Positions 11,651 through 23,364 of a stretch of DNA of 64,000 bases are shown in pieces; the stretch's first letter is position 1; each line of letters opens with the position of its first letter. Where the stretch lies: assembly GCA_036874045.1 (NCBI GenBank), contig CM072336.1, forward strand, positions 18,657,001 through 18,721,000, read 5' to 3'. Below the pieces are notes generated by a model. The model was given only the letters and a program-made list of their open reading frames with translations. It was not told the origin of the DNA and searched no databases. The DNA comes from Cymodocea nodosa (taxonomy: Eukaryota > Streptophyta > Magnoliopsida > Alismatales > Cymodoceaceae). Made by a program: the position numbers and the translations under genes.

Positions 11651-13367
11651 TTAACTTCTGTTTTTACTTAATTAATTTATCTTTATGCCTATTCTTTTTT
11701 TAGAAGTAAACAAACAACCTTTCACACAAATTAGATATTAATTCCAATTTGTATTTTAACTGCAAGTGCATAGTGTATATTGTATTAGTGTGCAAGTACA
11801 AGTCAAACCCATAGGGAATTGCTTAAGAATTAAGAACTGTTCCATTTGTTAATAATCAAAATTATATATTCAATAAGCTCTCCGTTGAGTTACAGTTATC
11901 TCAAAGGACTAAGTTCGTTAAGTTATGTTTGACTCAACGGACTAACCTCGTGGACTTATGTTAACTCCACGAGCCTACATTTTCTATTTAATACTGCTAT
12001 TTACAAAGGAATTTGGCCAACCATTGGGCGGTTCCACAGATTATAAATAACATCAATTAAGCTCTTTAATGTTAGTAAACACTGGATTTATCATTAGGCA
12101 ATACTAACATTCAGATAATTCAAACAGTAACCATTAAAATCTTTTAAGTCTTTTGAACGAACCAATTTCAGTAAAATGTAAAACTAAAACAAACATAAAA
12201 CAATCACAACACTAACAAAGATAACATTAATCACGATACAACACAAACAATACAACACTTAAATACAAAATATAAACATAGATAAATTGCTTTTGGTATT
12301 TTTGTTTTAATGTGAACATGGAAATGGGCGAAAGGTGAAATGTAAAGTAATCTTAATCGACAGTAAATACTTCCATTACTACATACGACGCGATTACACC
12401 ACTGAAAACTTAATCACTTACAATTCTGCCTCCTCTCCCTATAGAATCGCGAGTCTAGAATTGCAAGATAATCTCCTTTTCAGCATACAGGCATCAACCC
12501 GAAGCCAAGGCTAGAAGCTTTACGATCTCCTGAGATATGAGTCGACGCTTGGTGAAAATGACTTCCCTTCCCGCGATGCAATCACTCCTCACAGTGGTTG
12601 TCAGGCACTGTGATTGGCTCGGAATCGACCCAACATCAAGAAAGTATTCTCACAAACCTCCGATGGTTGGTGATTATGGTGGTGGTGATATGGTAGTGAT
12701 AATGGTTGGTGTGGTACTTTAGAGAATTGCCGATACTATCTGCAGAAAGCTTGGTGCTCCTCCTCTGTACACACTGGCCATGCCCATCGATCACACACAC
12801 ATACACACCTTACTTCTTTTTCTTCTTTTCTTTTATATTTCTTCAGTGGTAACTGCTTCTGCTTGAATGGTTGGTTGGATTTCCTTCATTCATATCAACG
12901 ACGATGATTTCTTCTCCCTTCGACGAGTGAATTTCTACGTGATACGTGCGATCGTGGTTTTTCCTTCCAACTGTCTTGTTTCTACAACTGCTATAGTGGC
13001 ATATTAGAAAATAAATAGTCCGTGGAGTTATAGATAACTCAACGGACTTACCTCGCTGACTTAACTATAAAACACATGCATAAATTTAACTATCTGATGC
13101 TTAGGTGCATTTCGGATACTTATAAACTTAACTATCTGATGCCTAGATACATTTTCGGATACTTAAGGATTTCACAGCCTACAACTTACCGACAATTCAG
13201 AAATGCACTAAATTAACATTAATTCATTGAAATTAAGCAGATTCTTTAATTAAAGCATATAACAGTGCAATTATGATATAATGGCTTAATTCTCATATGA
13301 TAAGCTAAATATTATGCAATTAACCATCATTTAATCGTTAATAATATGCATTTTTTCATTCTAAACA
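11577..13367 (-). mobile_element. Gypsy (G-family) solo LTR inside the C1 3' LTR
   Basis: A 1791-bp LTR in reverse orientation. Its start TGTTTAGAATG lies at 13367 (reverse complement) and its end at 11577. A perfect 5-bp target duplication AATAA flanks it (11572-11576 and 13368-13372). No internal sequence remains, so LTR-LTR recombination is the simplest origin. Unlike the G1 and G4 LTRs it lacks the 270-bp G-box/GTTAAGTTA segment. It has instead two imperfect ~43-bp repeats with a GTATCCGAAA core (about 13078-13165). Small ORFs inside, such as 12537-12722, have no support as genes. Confidence 0.93.
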
Positions 13368-14784
13368 AATAACTAGTCATTTCGTTGCATTAATTTCTCA
13401 TTTAACTAAATGTTAAGTTAATGTGTGTTTTTATCTCAAAGCTTGGTATGTTTTAAAGTTATATTTTCTGTATCATGAATAGTGCATGTTTAGACAACTC
13501 GTTAAATTAGAGTTTTATTTGTATAGAGGTCACGTGAGAACTCGTTAAGTTAGAGGCTTAAAGGTTAAAATAGGTTACGTGAGAACTCATTAAGTTAGTG
13601 AGTAAAAGAAGAGACGAACTCGTTAAGTTAGTGTTGTACACATGGTGAAATTAAAGGTTACGAATGTTATATTGTATCACGTGAGTTGCACATGTTTAAC
13701 TCATTAAGTTTACATAACTACATGCGTTGAGTTGCTATATTGAACACTAAGGCAACACGTTAGGTTAGCGTTATAAACTTAAGTTGTTATTTTTGCACGT
13801 GGTAAAATTCTTATTATAAAAATATTTGTTTATCACTAGTTCGTTAAGTTATCGTAACACAATGGAGTTGGTTCATTGAGTTATCGTAACACCACAAAGT
13901 TGGTTCGTTGAGTTAGCATAACACTACAGACTTAGTTCGTTGAGTTAGCTACATTACTTGTCACATGAGTTGGCACATGAGGAACTCGTTAAGTTAGAAA
14001 CGTTAAGTATATATCTACTTGTGTTACTTATTTAGTTAACATTAAAGTAATGACTTCTTATTACACTTGATGAAAAATTTTGGACGAGAAAGTTTATTTT
14101 GCAGGAAATTTTTTAGAGATCCAGGATTGATGATTAAAGTAAATTCAAAAAGAAAATGTGGGTCAGATCATGTATATTTTGATGAAGGAAAAAGAAAAGA
14201 CGTGAAGAAATGGAAAACTAGCAATGATTAAACGTGTAGGATATGCTTGAAATGAAGATACAATATAAAAGGCATAGAATTCTCGTTGATCAGTTATCCC
14301 TACACATAAAATGAAAAATCTTTTCAAGGATCAAAAACACCTTACGGGGAAAAGCTCTCAGATGAAAGAAAATTCAATGAAGCAGAAAAAGGTAAGATTT
14401 ATGTCACTGAAGATCTGAAGTGTCAGGAGAAAGCAAATTCGATGAAGTAGAGAAAAACAAGATATTCATCACTGAAGAATTACTGAAGAAGAAAAAGAAG
14501 AAGAAGAAGAAAGATCTCAAATAGGGAGAAATGTTTTTAATTCCGCACATTAATTTTCTTTATTTGTAGTTATGAAATTGTACAGATGAAACATGGTATC
14601 GATATATAATTGCATCTACAATTTCTAAGGAGAATTAAATTGTACTTCGTAATTGAAACCTTGAATAAAAATGATTTTATGAAAATAGTGTCTTGACTTG
14701 TTTTTAATTTTGAAGTTTCAATTATAATCAAAAATGTTGAAAAACATAATTCACCCCCCTCTTGTGTAGCCATACCATCCTACA

Positions 14785-15002
14785 TATTCGATTGCCAAAC
14801 TTTAAGAGAGATAGGTTTGAATTGAAATCTAATTATATTAGTCAATAGCCACACTTTCATGGATTAGAAAGAGAAGATGCCTATTATTTCCTTAAAGAAT
14901 TTAATGAAGTTTGTCAATTGATGAAAATGCCGAACATGAGTATTGATGCTATTAAACTTAGATATATCTCTTTTGCTTTAAAAGACACAGCTAAGAGATG
15001 GT
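14785..15002 (+). pseudogene. gag: G2 gag core, N-terminal part
   Basis: Athila-type gag: the translation shows FELKSNYIS, a stop, then HGLEREDAYYFL, KEFNEVCQLMKMPN, LRYISFALKDTAKRW. It matches G1 at 30398-30618 base by base with few changes. It is cut on the left by C1 and on the right by G1. The reading resumes at 36587 after the ATGGT duplication. Gag core of this type forms the capsid. Confidence 0.9.
14998..15002 (+). repeat. Left target-site duplication of G1 (ATGGT)
   Basis: ATGGT precedes the TGTTTAG LTR start and recurs at 36582-36586 after the 3' LTR end. Joining across it restores the gag reading seen at 30612-30625 in G1. Confidence 0.95.
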
Positions 15003-16943
15003 TGTTTAGAATGAAAAAGTGCATAATATTAACGGTTAAATGATGGTTAATTGCATAATATTTAGCTTATCATATGAGAATTAAGCCATTATGTTATTAT
15101 TGCACTATTATATGCTTTAATGAAGGAATCTGCATAATTTCAAGGAATTAGCGTTAATTTAATACATTTCTGAACTGTCGGTAAGTTGCTAGTTTTTAAT
15201 TCTTTAGTATCAGAATTTTTTGTTATTTCGGAGAGTTATGTTTAATGTAACAGACAGTTATATTTTAAACGCTAAAAGAATATTTAGGTGAACAATAACA
15301 ACTCGTTGAGTTATAGGTTTAAAGGTATAAAAAGATCACGTGAGAACTCGTTGAGTTAACAAGTAAAAACCTTAAGTTATATATCTGAATTCGTTAAGTT
15401 AGAATTATGCACGTGTTGAATTTAAATGCTTTATTATGTCACGTGAGATGCACATGTTTAACTCGTTAAGTTAGCATAACTATACGCGTTGAGTTACATG
15501 AATACACACTAAGGTAACGCATTAGGTTAGCAGCTTATTTCTTTATTGCACATGTTTTATAGTTAAATCAATGAAGTAAGTCTGTTGAGTTATCTATAAC
15601 TCCACGGACCATTTATTTTCTAATATGCCACTATAGCGATTACAAAAATAGGACATTCGAAGGAAAACCACGATTGCACGTATCATGTAGGAATTCACTC
15701 GTGGAAGGGAGAAGAAATCACCATTGTTGATATGAATGAAGGAAATCCAACCGATCCTCTAAGCAGAAGTAGTTACCACTAAAGAAATATAAAAGAATAG
15801 GAGAAAAGAAGAAGAGGTGTGGCTATTGTGTGCGAAGGAGGACAAACCAAGCTATCTACAGGCAGCATGGGAAGTTCCCTGAAGTACCGCACCAACCACC
15901 ACAACCATCACACCATAATCACCAACCATCGGAGGTTTGTGAGGATACTTTCTTGATGTCGAGTTGATTCCGAGCCAAACACAATGTCTAACAACCACTG
16001 TGAGGAGTGATCACGTCGCAAGAAGGGAAGCCGTTTTCACCAAGCACTGACTCATATCTCAGGAGAACGTAAAGCTTCTAGCCTTGGTTTCGAGTTGATG
16101 CCAGTATGCTGAAGAGGAGATTATCTTGCAATTCTAGACTCGCGATTCTATAGGGAGAGGAGGCAGAATTGTAAGTGATTAAGTTTTCAGTGGTGTAATC
16201 ATGTCGCATGTAGTGACAGAAGTTTTTAATGTCAATAGAGATTACTTTCACATTTCACCTTTCGCCCATTTTCATGATCATATCAAAACAAAAATATCAA
16301 AGACAACTTATTTGTGTTTATAGTTAGTATTTGAGTGTTGTATTGTTTGTTTTGTATCATGATTAATGTTATCATTGTTAGTGTTTTGAATGTTTCATGT
16401 TTGTTTAATGTAGAAAATAGAAAATAGTTTTACAATTTATTGAAATTGAATCGTTCCTAATACTTAAAGATTTTAATGGTTACTATTTGAAATATCTAAA
16501 TGTTAGTGTTGTTGAATGATAAATCTAATATTAACTAGCATTATAGAGCTTAATTGATGTTATTTACAATTTATGGAACTACCCAATGGTTGGCCGAATT
16601 CCTCTGTAAATAGTAGTATTAAACTGGATAGATAGCTTCATTGAGTTACTTTAATTCCATGAGGTTAGTCTGTTGAGTTAGCTATAACTCAACGGAGTGC
16701 TTACTGAATATATAAATTTCATTATTAAAAATGGAACAGTACATAGTTCTACCTTAATTCTCTATGGGATCGACCTACACTTGCACACAAATACAATGTA
16801 CACTGTGCACTTGCAGTTAAAATACAAATTGGAATTAATATCTAATTTGTGTGAAAGATTGTATGTTGACTTCTAAAAAGGAATTACTGATAAGCATAAA
16901 GATAAATTAACTAAGTTACAAACGGAAGTTAACAAGCCAAACA
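15003..16943 (+). repeat. G1 5' LTR
   Basis: 1941 bp, TGTTTAGAATG to CCAAACA. Bases about 15284-15610 align with the copia LTR array (CACGTGAGAACTCGTTGAGTT, then ACATGTTTAACTCGTTAAG, then ACACTAAGGTAACGCATTAG). Further GTTGAGTTA palindromes occur at 15580-15610 and 16640-16700. The rest is AT-rich with no supported ORF. Confidence 0.93.
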
Positions 16944-16950
16944 AGTTTTC

Positions 16951-16968
16951 TAGTGTCGTTGCCAGGGA
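16951..16968 (+). promoter_or_regulatory. G1 primer-binding site (Athila type)
   Basis: TAGTGTCGTTGCCAGGGA, seven bases after the LTR end. It differs at three positions from the cleaner G4 copy TAGCGCCGTTGCCGGGGA. The Athila-type site is usually assigned to tRNA-Asp; I could not check the match. Confidence 0.85.
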
Positions 16969-17049
16969 CTTGAGTAGCTAAGCAACTATGAGTGTTGTTC
17001 TATTTTAATAGCTGAGGAGTGTTGTGTGTTATATTTTCTAATTGAGAAT

Positions 17050-18783
17050 ATGGCATATGCTTATGCTCAAAGATTTTTGAAACCTGTAGTTAGCATATGT
17101 GAATTCTACAGATTGGAAGGTCACGACATCTCTGATTGTTTGAAACTAAGACAGTTGCAGATGGTTAGAGCACATGAACAATAGATTAATTATATTCAAT
17201 ATAATAGAGTTAAGTATGAGAATCCTATAGTTTACCTAACTGATGGTCAACTTAGAATGTGTAATATGTTGAGAGACAATGAAGTTTGGGATAGGTATGA
17301 CAGATTGGAGCATAGTTTAGAACAAAACATAGACAAACTAGAACAATATATGTGTCAGCAACAAGAAGTCAACCAATTAAACTATAAGGAAGCATATGCA
17401 GAACCTAAAATTGATATTATATACGAAACTGAAAAAACCAAAATGAAATTTGATCAAAAATTGAATGCAATGAGATTAGATGATTTGGAGAGAAAACTAA
17501 AAGCACTGGACGAATATACAATGAAAATACAAGTTATGCAATAGGACAATGAGAATTATAATGTTATCGATTTTCATAATTTGCAAGATATACAGACAAA
17601 AGAAAATACTAATGCGAGAGAATTTAAAAAATGCACTTTAAAACTAAAAACAATTGAAGATCATAATCACGAAAATGATATACAAGAACATCATGAGAGT
17701 AACGAAAATCTGGAAGATGTATGTATAACACTAAGATCTGAAACTGATATACCACCAAGAATTCAAAATGAAAATAATATGAAGGTGGATAAGAGCAAAA
17801 ATCAAGATGATAATGAGAATGTAATATTCGAAAATATAGAAATCAATGAAGAAAAATCTGAATCTGAAAATGAGACTAAAAATGATCAAACAAATCAAAT
17901 GAAAGAAAAAGAATCTTTTAAATCACAATCATTAGCACCCTATCTTGACAGATTACAACAAACAATACCTGAAAAGCAAGAAAAAATTAGAGAAATTTTT
18001 GAAAGAGTACAAGTTAACATTCCTTTATTAGATCTATTGCAGAAAATGCCACCTTGCGCTAAATTTCTTAAGGATTGGTGTACTAAGAAAAGAGAGCGAA
18101 AAGTTCTTAGGAAAGTCTTTTTAGTTGAGCAAACTAGTTCCCTATTTCTGCCACAAATTCCTAAAAAGTTATCTGATCCCGGAATCCCTGTTATATCATG
18201 CACCATAGGAAATACCATTCTAAAAAGAACCTTAATAGACCTAGGTGCAGGTATAAATGTTATGCCAAGTGATATATTTGCATCCTTAGGATTAGAAGGC
18301 TTAATCCCTACTAGGACTGTTATTCAATTAGCAGATAGAAGTATAAGATACCCTAGAGGAAAAATAGAGGATGTCTTAATTAAAATCAAAAACTTCATAT
18401 ATCCTATTGATATTGTAATTTTGGATTCCCAACAAATTAAGCATAAAAATAGTGATACATCTTTAATTTTGGGAAGACCATTTTTAGCAACATCAAGGGC
18501 TGATATAAATTGTAAAACTGGAATTATGAAGTTAGCATATGGTAATGAGGATACTCAATTGAACCTTTTTAAACCAAAAAAGTTTGAAGAGCTAGAAATA
18601 TCCTTACATACTATAGACTTTTTGGAGGATGAAGGAGATATGCTAGATGATGTGATTCAAGAAGAATTAAATAGGCAACTTAATTCTGAGATTTTAGAAG
18701 AAAGTGAAAGCATAAATGTAGAAGGAGATCAAGAAGAAATTAATGATGTTCAATTAGGTGCTCTAGCTTCTAATGGGCAATAG
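17050..18783 (+). pseudogene. G1 zinc knuckle, acidic linker and protease
   Basis: ATG 17050 opens MAYAYAQRFLKPVV and reaches a knuckle CEFYRLEGHDISDC (17098-17139) in which the second Cys is Tyr; G4 keeps CEFCNLEGHDISDC. A charged, coiled-coil-like linker follows (about 17250-17560), then VCITLRS at about 17731, the usual junction of Athila gag and protease. Next are PYLDRLQQ and LQKMPPCAKFLKDW, then the protease: DLGAGINVMPSDIF with catalytic Asp at 18238, LADRSIRYPRG and ILGRPFLATS. Stops at 17185 and 17542. No capsid-type gag precedes it: only about 80 bases separate primer site and ATG. Confidence 0.88.
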
Positions 18784-20443
18784 TTAGAATTAAAACCTTT
18801 ACCTCCTAATTTAACCTATATATTTTTGGAAGAAAAATGAACATGTCCAATCATTATTGCTTTAGATTTAAACAAGGTTCAAATTGCTAAATTAAAAGAT
18901 GTAGTAAAAACTTATAAAGAAGCAATAGGATGGACTGTGACTGATATAAAAGGGTTAAGTGCAACTTTATGCTATCACCACATATATTTAGAAGAGAATG
19001 CTAAACCAGTTAGAATTCCTAAGAGGAGATTAAATCCAAACCTTAAAGAAGTAGTCAGGAAGGAAAGAGTGAAATGGTTAGATAATGACATAATTTATCC
19101 GATTTCTATTAACTCATGGGTTAGTCCAATCCATGTAGTTCCAAAGAAATCAGGATTAACAGTAATTAGGAATGAAAGTCAGGACTTGATACCTACTAGA
19201 ATTCAATCAGGCTGGAGAGTGTGTATAGACTATAGAAAGCTAAATGCTGTAACTAGGAAAGATCATTTTCCCTTACCTTTTATAGATCAAATGCTAAAGA
19301 AATTAGCAGGGCAAGAATATTTTTGTTTCCTAGATGGGTATTCAGGATATAACCAAGTTCCAGTTGCATTAGAGGATCAAGAGAAAACAACTTTCACCTG
19401 TCCTAATGGAACTTATGCTTTTAAGAGAATGCCATTCGGATAATGCAATGCACCAGCCACCTTTCAAAGGTGCCATTCGGATATTCACTAGAATGACTGA
19501 AGATTTTTTAGAAATATTTATGGATGATTTTATTGTTTATGAAACTTCATATGAAGTGTGTTTAAACAATTTAGACCAAGTATTAAAACGTTGTGTGAAA
19601 AAAAATCTGGTTCTAAATTGGGAAAAATGTCACTTCATGGTTAATCAAGGAATCGTCTTGGGACATGTTGTTTCAAAGAAGGGGTTGGAAGTAGATAAAG
19701 CTAAAATAGAAGTAATTTCTAATCTATCAGAACCTAAATCAGTGAAAGATATTAGATCATTTCTAGGACATGCTGGATTTTATAGAAGATTTATTAAAGA
19801 TTTTAGCAAAATAGCTAGACCTTTAACTAATCTATTAAAAGATGTCCCATTCAACTTTGATAAAAATTGCAAAGAAGCATTTTTCAAGCTTAAAACTAGT
19901 TTAATTTTAACTCCTATAATACAAGCACCTGATTGGAGCCATCCATTTGAATTAATGTGCGATGCATCTGATTTTGCTGTAGGAGCAGTGCTGGGATAAA
20001 AGATAGAAAAATTTCCTAGAGTGATTCATTATGCAAGCAAAACCTTAAATGATGCTCAAGTCAATCACACAACTACTGAAAAAGAGCTGTTAGCCGTTGT
20101 GTTTGCCTTAGAAAAGTTTAGATCATATCTGATTGGAGCTAAAGTGACAGTGTACATAGATCATTTAGCTTTAAAACACCTAATAGCAAAGAAAGAGACT
20201 AAACCTAGATTGATCTGATGGATATTGTTATTACAAGAATTTGATTTAGAAATTAAAGATAAAAAGGGTTTTGAGAATATAGTAGCAGATCATTTATCAA
20301 GATTACGAATAGAAAAATCAAATATTGAAATTAAGGATAATTTTCTTGAAGAACAGCTAATGACCATCAAAACAATGCCTTGGTATGCAAATATAGTAAA
20401 TTACTTAGTTACTAGTTTAACACCTAAAGATTGGAATAGATAG
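18784..20443 (+). pseudogene. pol: G1 reverse transcriptase and RNase H
   Basis: RT motifs: WVSPIHVVPKKSG, WRVCIDYRKLNAVTRKDHFP, CFLDGYSGYNQ with Asp at 19333, and FMDD at 19517-19528. RNase [58 protein letters not shown]. Stops at 18781, 18838, 19441, 19997 and 20216 (CGA to TGA; the last is shared with G4). A segment copied from upstream replaces the usual sequence at 19469-19480 and shifts the frame. Cytoplasmic cDNA synthesis would be its role. Confidence 0.9.
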
Positions 20444-21643
20444 GATAATAAATCGTTCTTTTCAAAAGTAAAATATTACTATTGGGAAGACCCATACTTA
20501 TTTAAGAAATGTCCTGATCTGGTTTTAAGGAGGTGTGTTCCAAAAACTGAATATCAGAGCATATTGTCTTTCTACCATGACCAAGCATGTGGAGGGCATT
20601 TTGGTTTAGGGAAAACTGTTGCCAAAATTTTGCAATGTGGATTTTATTGGCCAACACTATTCAAAGATGCTCATAAATACTGCTTAAGTTGTTTAAAGTG
20701 TTAACAAATAGGATGAATATCAAAGAGGAATATGTTGCCTCTTAATCCTATTGTTGAGGTTGAAATCTTTGATTTGTGGGGAATAGATTTTATGGGTCCA
20801 TTTCCTTTGTCTTAGCAATTTAATTACATATTGTTTGAGGTGGATTATGTATCTAAATGGATAGAAGCTATTCCTACAAGAACTAATGACAACAAAGTGG
20901 TAATACATTTTATAAGAACCAATATAATTGCCAGATTTGGAATACCTAAAGCTATTATCAATGATAGAGGAACTCATTTCTGTAATAGAAGTTTTGAATC
21001 CTTAATGAAGAAATATGGAGTAAACCACAAAATTGCAACATCATATCATCCGCAAACCAGTGGACAAGTAGAAAGTGCAAACAAACAAATTAAGTTAATC
21101 TTAGAAAAAGTAGTAAATCCTACTAGAACAGATTGGGCTAATAAATTGATAGATGCACTTTGGGCTTATAGAACTGCTTATAAGACAAGCTTAGGTATGC
21201 CACCTTTTAGGCTAGTATATGGAAAAAGTTGTCATTTACCAACTGAAATTGAACATAAAGCTTATTGGGCATTAAAAACTCTGAACACTAATTTGAATCA
21301 AGCTGCTGAAAATAGGAAATTACAATTGATTGAATTAGAAGAATTTAGGAATGAAGCTTATTTGAAAACTGTAAGAGAAAAAGAGAAAATGAAGTTCTGG
21401 CATGATAAGAAAATTATTCCAAAAACCATTGAAATAGGACAAGAAGTATATCTTTATATGACTAGACTCCATAACCATCTAGGAAAATTAAGATCTAGAT
21501 GGGCAGGACCTTACATAGTTTGAAATATTTATCCCTATGGAGCTATTGAAATTGAAAACCCTAAAAATCAGAACATATTTAAAGTAAATGGACAAAGACT
21601 TAGACCTATTTTGAAGATACCAAAAGTTCTTTTGGAATTATAG
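20444..21643 (+). pseudogene. pol: G1 integrase
   Basis: Zinc-binding HHCC region with [12 protein letters not shown] and CLSCLKC (about 20575-20700). Catalytic core: Asp 20786 (GIDFMG), Asp 20963 (NDRGTHF) and Glu 21071 (QVESANKQ), the last pair 35 residues apart as expected. The C-terminal part has WAGPYIV and ends near 21643. I see no chromodomain, which fits Athila. Stops at 20441, 20701, 20713, 20815 and 21522, plus a short deletion near 20835. Confidence 0.9.
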
Positions 21644-22380
21644 AAGAAGCAAGAGTAGAGGACTACTCGAACTTTACTTAGTAAGAAATCATTTTATTTT
21701 ATTAATATATATATTTATACATAGTTACGGTTAAATCGAAAGGAGTTATCGATTTTACCGAAGCACAGAAAAATCATTGTGATTCAACTGATAGAATCCA
21801 TCGGTTTGATCGAAACATAAAAACATAAAAAAATCTATATATTATTTAGTAAAAATGTCAGATTTATCGAAGCATAGTATCGATTCAACCGGTAAAAAGA
21901 ATAAAAATGAAAAATAAATGAAGAAAGAAAGAAAATATTTAATTTCGGTTCAACCGAGGAATATAACAGTTTGACCGAATAATTTTTAAAATATGGAAAA
22001 AGTAAGAGTGGTTAAACTAAAGCTCTTCGGTCTTGACCGAAGAAAAAATTATTATCTTAAGTATTTTTATTAGATATAACTTTACGGGAAGTCCATTGAG
22101 TTACGCTTAACTCAACAAATTTACTCCGTTGGGTCTAGGATAAGTTAACGAACTTACCCTATTGAGTTAACTATAACTCAACGGAGTACTGCAGTTAAGT
22201 CCATGGACTTATTCCATGGAGTTAACAGTAATTTCACGGATGAGAGAGCGAGAGTTGGTGTGGGAAATGACCTGACTACCCGCCTAAACTTAGGGCTTAT
22301 TTATCTTAAACTTAGGGTTTTTGGGGGCATTATCTGCAGAATCATTTAGAACTTAGAACAGTAGAGATCAGAGCGACTCC
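21644..22380 (+). other. G1 pol-to-accessory-ORF spacer with two palindrome families
   Basis: Bases 21723-22050 hold repeated TCGGTT / AACCGA pairs: CGGTTCAACCGAGG near 21945 and CGGTCTTGACCGAAG near 22030 are near-perfect small inverted repeats. Bases 22085-22245 hold the GTTGAGTTA / TAACTCAAC family, for example AACTATAACTCAACGGAG at about 22168. No ORF. It precedes the accessory ORF start by about 140 bases. Confidence 0.8.
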
Positions 22381-23187
22381 ATGTCGTTGTGTAACTCCAC
22401 GATGAGGAAGATGACACCCAAGTTCTGGGAAGATGCGGTTGACACTTCAGAATTTCTTAAAGAATCAGAGGAATGGCACATGAGGTAGAAAATCAGAAAT
22501 ATGACAAGAGAAAAAGAACTACAGAAGGTAGAATCTGAACTTTCCAACTTCAGAAGAGTTTTAGTAGATTTGGGTATACAAAAACCTCAAATAATAGAAA
22601 CAAGAATAAAGGTTGCTACGGAAATTGCTATAAGCAAGGAGAGAAAAATAAGGTCAAACAACGAAGTTGCCTTAGAATTAATCCAACAAAAATCTTGGCT
22701 CTGGTTCAAAAGATGAATCTGTGGACAAGCTAAATGGGCGATCTGGGAGCAAGAAAGGAAAGAAAGAGAAGAAGAGGCAACTCAAGAATAGGAGGAATCG
22801 ATTGCTGAAAGAACTATTCCTAAGGAACAGCAGCTAGGACCTTTAGTTCCACCACCAAGGCCGATGGAACGAGCAGCAATTTTGGGGCCTTCTACTGAAG
22901 AAGAAAAAAGAGAATTTCAAGAACTGGTTCAAATAGGAAGAGACCAAGGAGAACTAGAAGAATTGGCAGTAGCTATAGCACATCTGGTGTTTGATGCACG
23001 GTGCAAAAAGAGGGTTGTAGAAAAGCTAAAAGCCCAATATAGAATCAAAGTGGAACAGCATCGTGAAGCTACTGCCAAACTTGCTGCAAAAGGAGATGAA
23101 GCTGGTCCTTCGAGACTAGTAATTATAGAAAGAATTAAACAGGAAGAGCTAGTACCTATGGCTCAAAGGCCTGTAGAGCCTATTTTT

Positions 23188-23220
23188 GTGGATTTAATTT
23201 CAGATGAGGAAGAGGAAGAC
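23188..23220 (+). other. SUMO-interaction-like motif 1 in the G1 accessory ORF
   Basis: Encodes VDLISDEEEED: a short hydrophobic strand followed by Ser and acidic residues, the classic SUMO-interaction layout. It follows PVEPIF, which recurs as PVEPNF before motif 2, suggesting an internal duplication. Confidence 0.6.
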
Positions 23221-23328
23221 CAGACACAATTAATTAGAAAAAGGAAAGGAAAAGAGATAGTGTTTGAATATCACGAGGAGATTAAATTTGAAATACAAAT
23301 GTCAATAGAGCCTGTAGAGCCAAATTTT

Positions 23329-23364
23329 GTAAACCTACTATCTGATTCTGAGGAGGAGGAGCAG
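23329..23364 (+). other. SUMO-interaction-like motif 2 in the G1 accessory ORF
   Basis: Encodes VNLLSDSEEEEQ after PVEPNF. Same hydrophobic-Ser-acidic pattern as motif 1, 47 residues downstream, directly before a Gln run. Confidence 0.6.

Larger units (their letters stand above)
1..14784 (+). mobile_element. C1: Sirevirus-like Ty1/copia LTR retrotransposon, 5' end outside window
   Basis: Order seen: 5' LTR, Met-tRNA primer site, gag, protease, integrase, RT, RNase H, long spacer, accessory ORF in the env position, purine tracts, 3' LTR. Integrase before RT defines Ty1/copia. The large gag, the post-pol ORF and the repeated AAAAAGGGGGAG tracts are Sirevirus hallmarks. The right end is fixed by the LTR end CCTACA at 14784; the next bases, TATTC, are the expected target duplication, whose left copy lies outside the window. 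It sits in the gag of a gypsy element (G2). All frames are broken. A gypsy solo LTR interrupts its 3' LTR. Confidence 0.93.
11413..14784 (+). repeat. C1 3' LTR, interrupted by a solo LTR
   Basis: Begins TGTTGAGTATTTTG at 11413 and ends CATCCTACA at 14784. Removing the solo LTR and one target copy leaves about 1576 bp, matching the 5' LTR in order and content: G-box/GTTAAGTTA array 13520-13810, GAA tract about 14486-14513. The outer G2 sequence resumes at 14785. Confidence 0.93.

Noticed and set aside
12537-12722. Small ORF in the solo LTR (and a related one at 35484-35693, minus strand)
   Set aside because: Both lie in gypsy LTR sequence, one on the coding-strand complement of the other; frames are not preserved among LTR copies.
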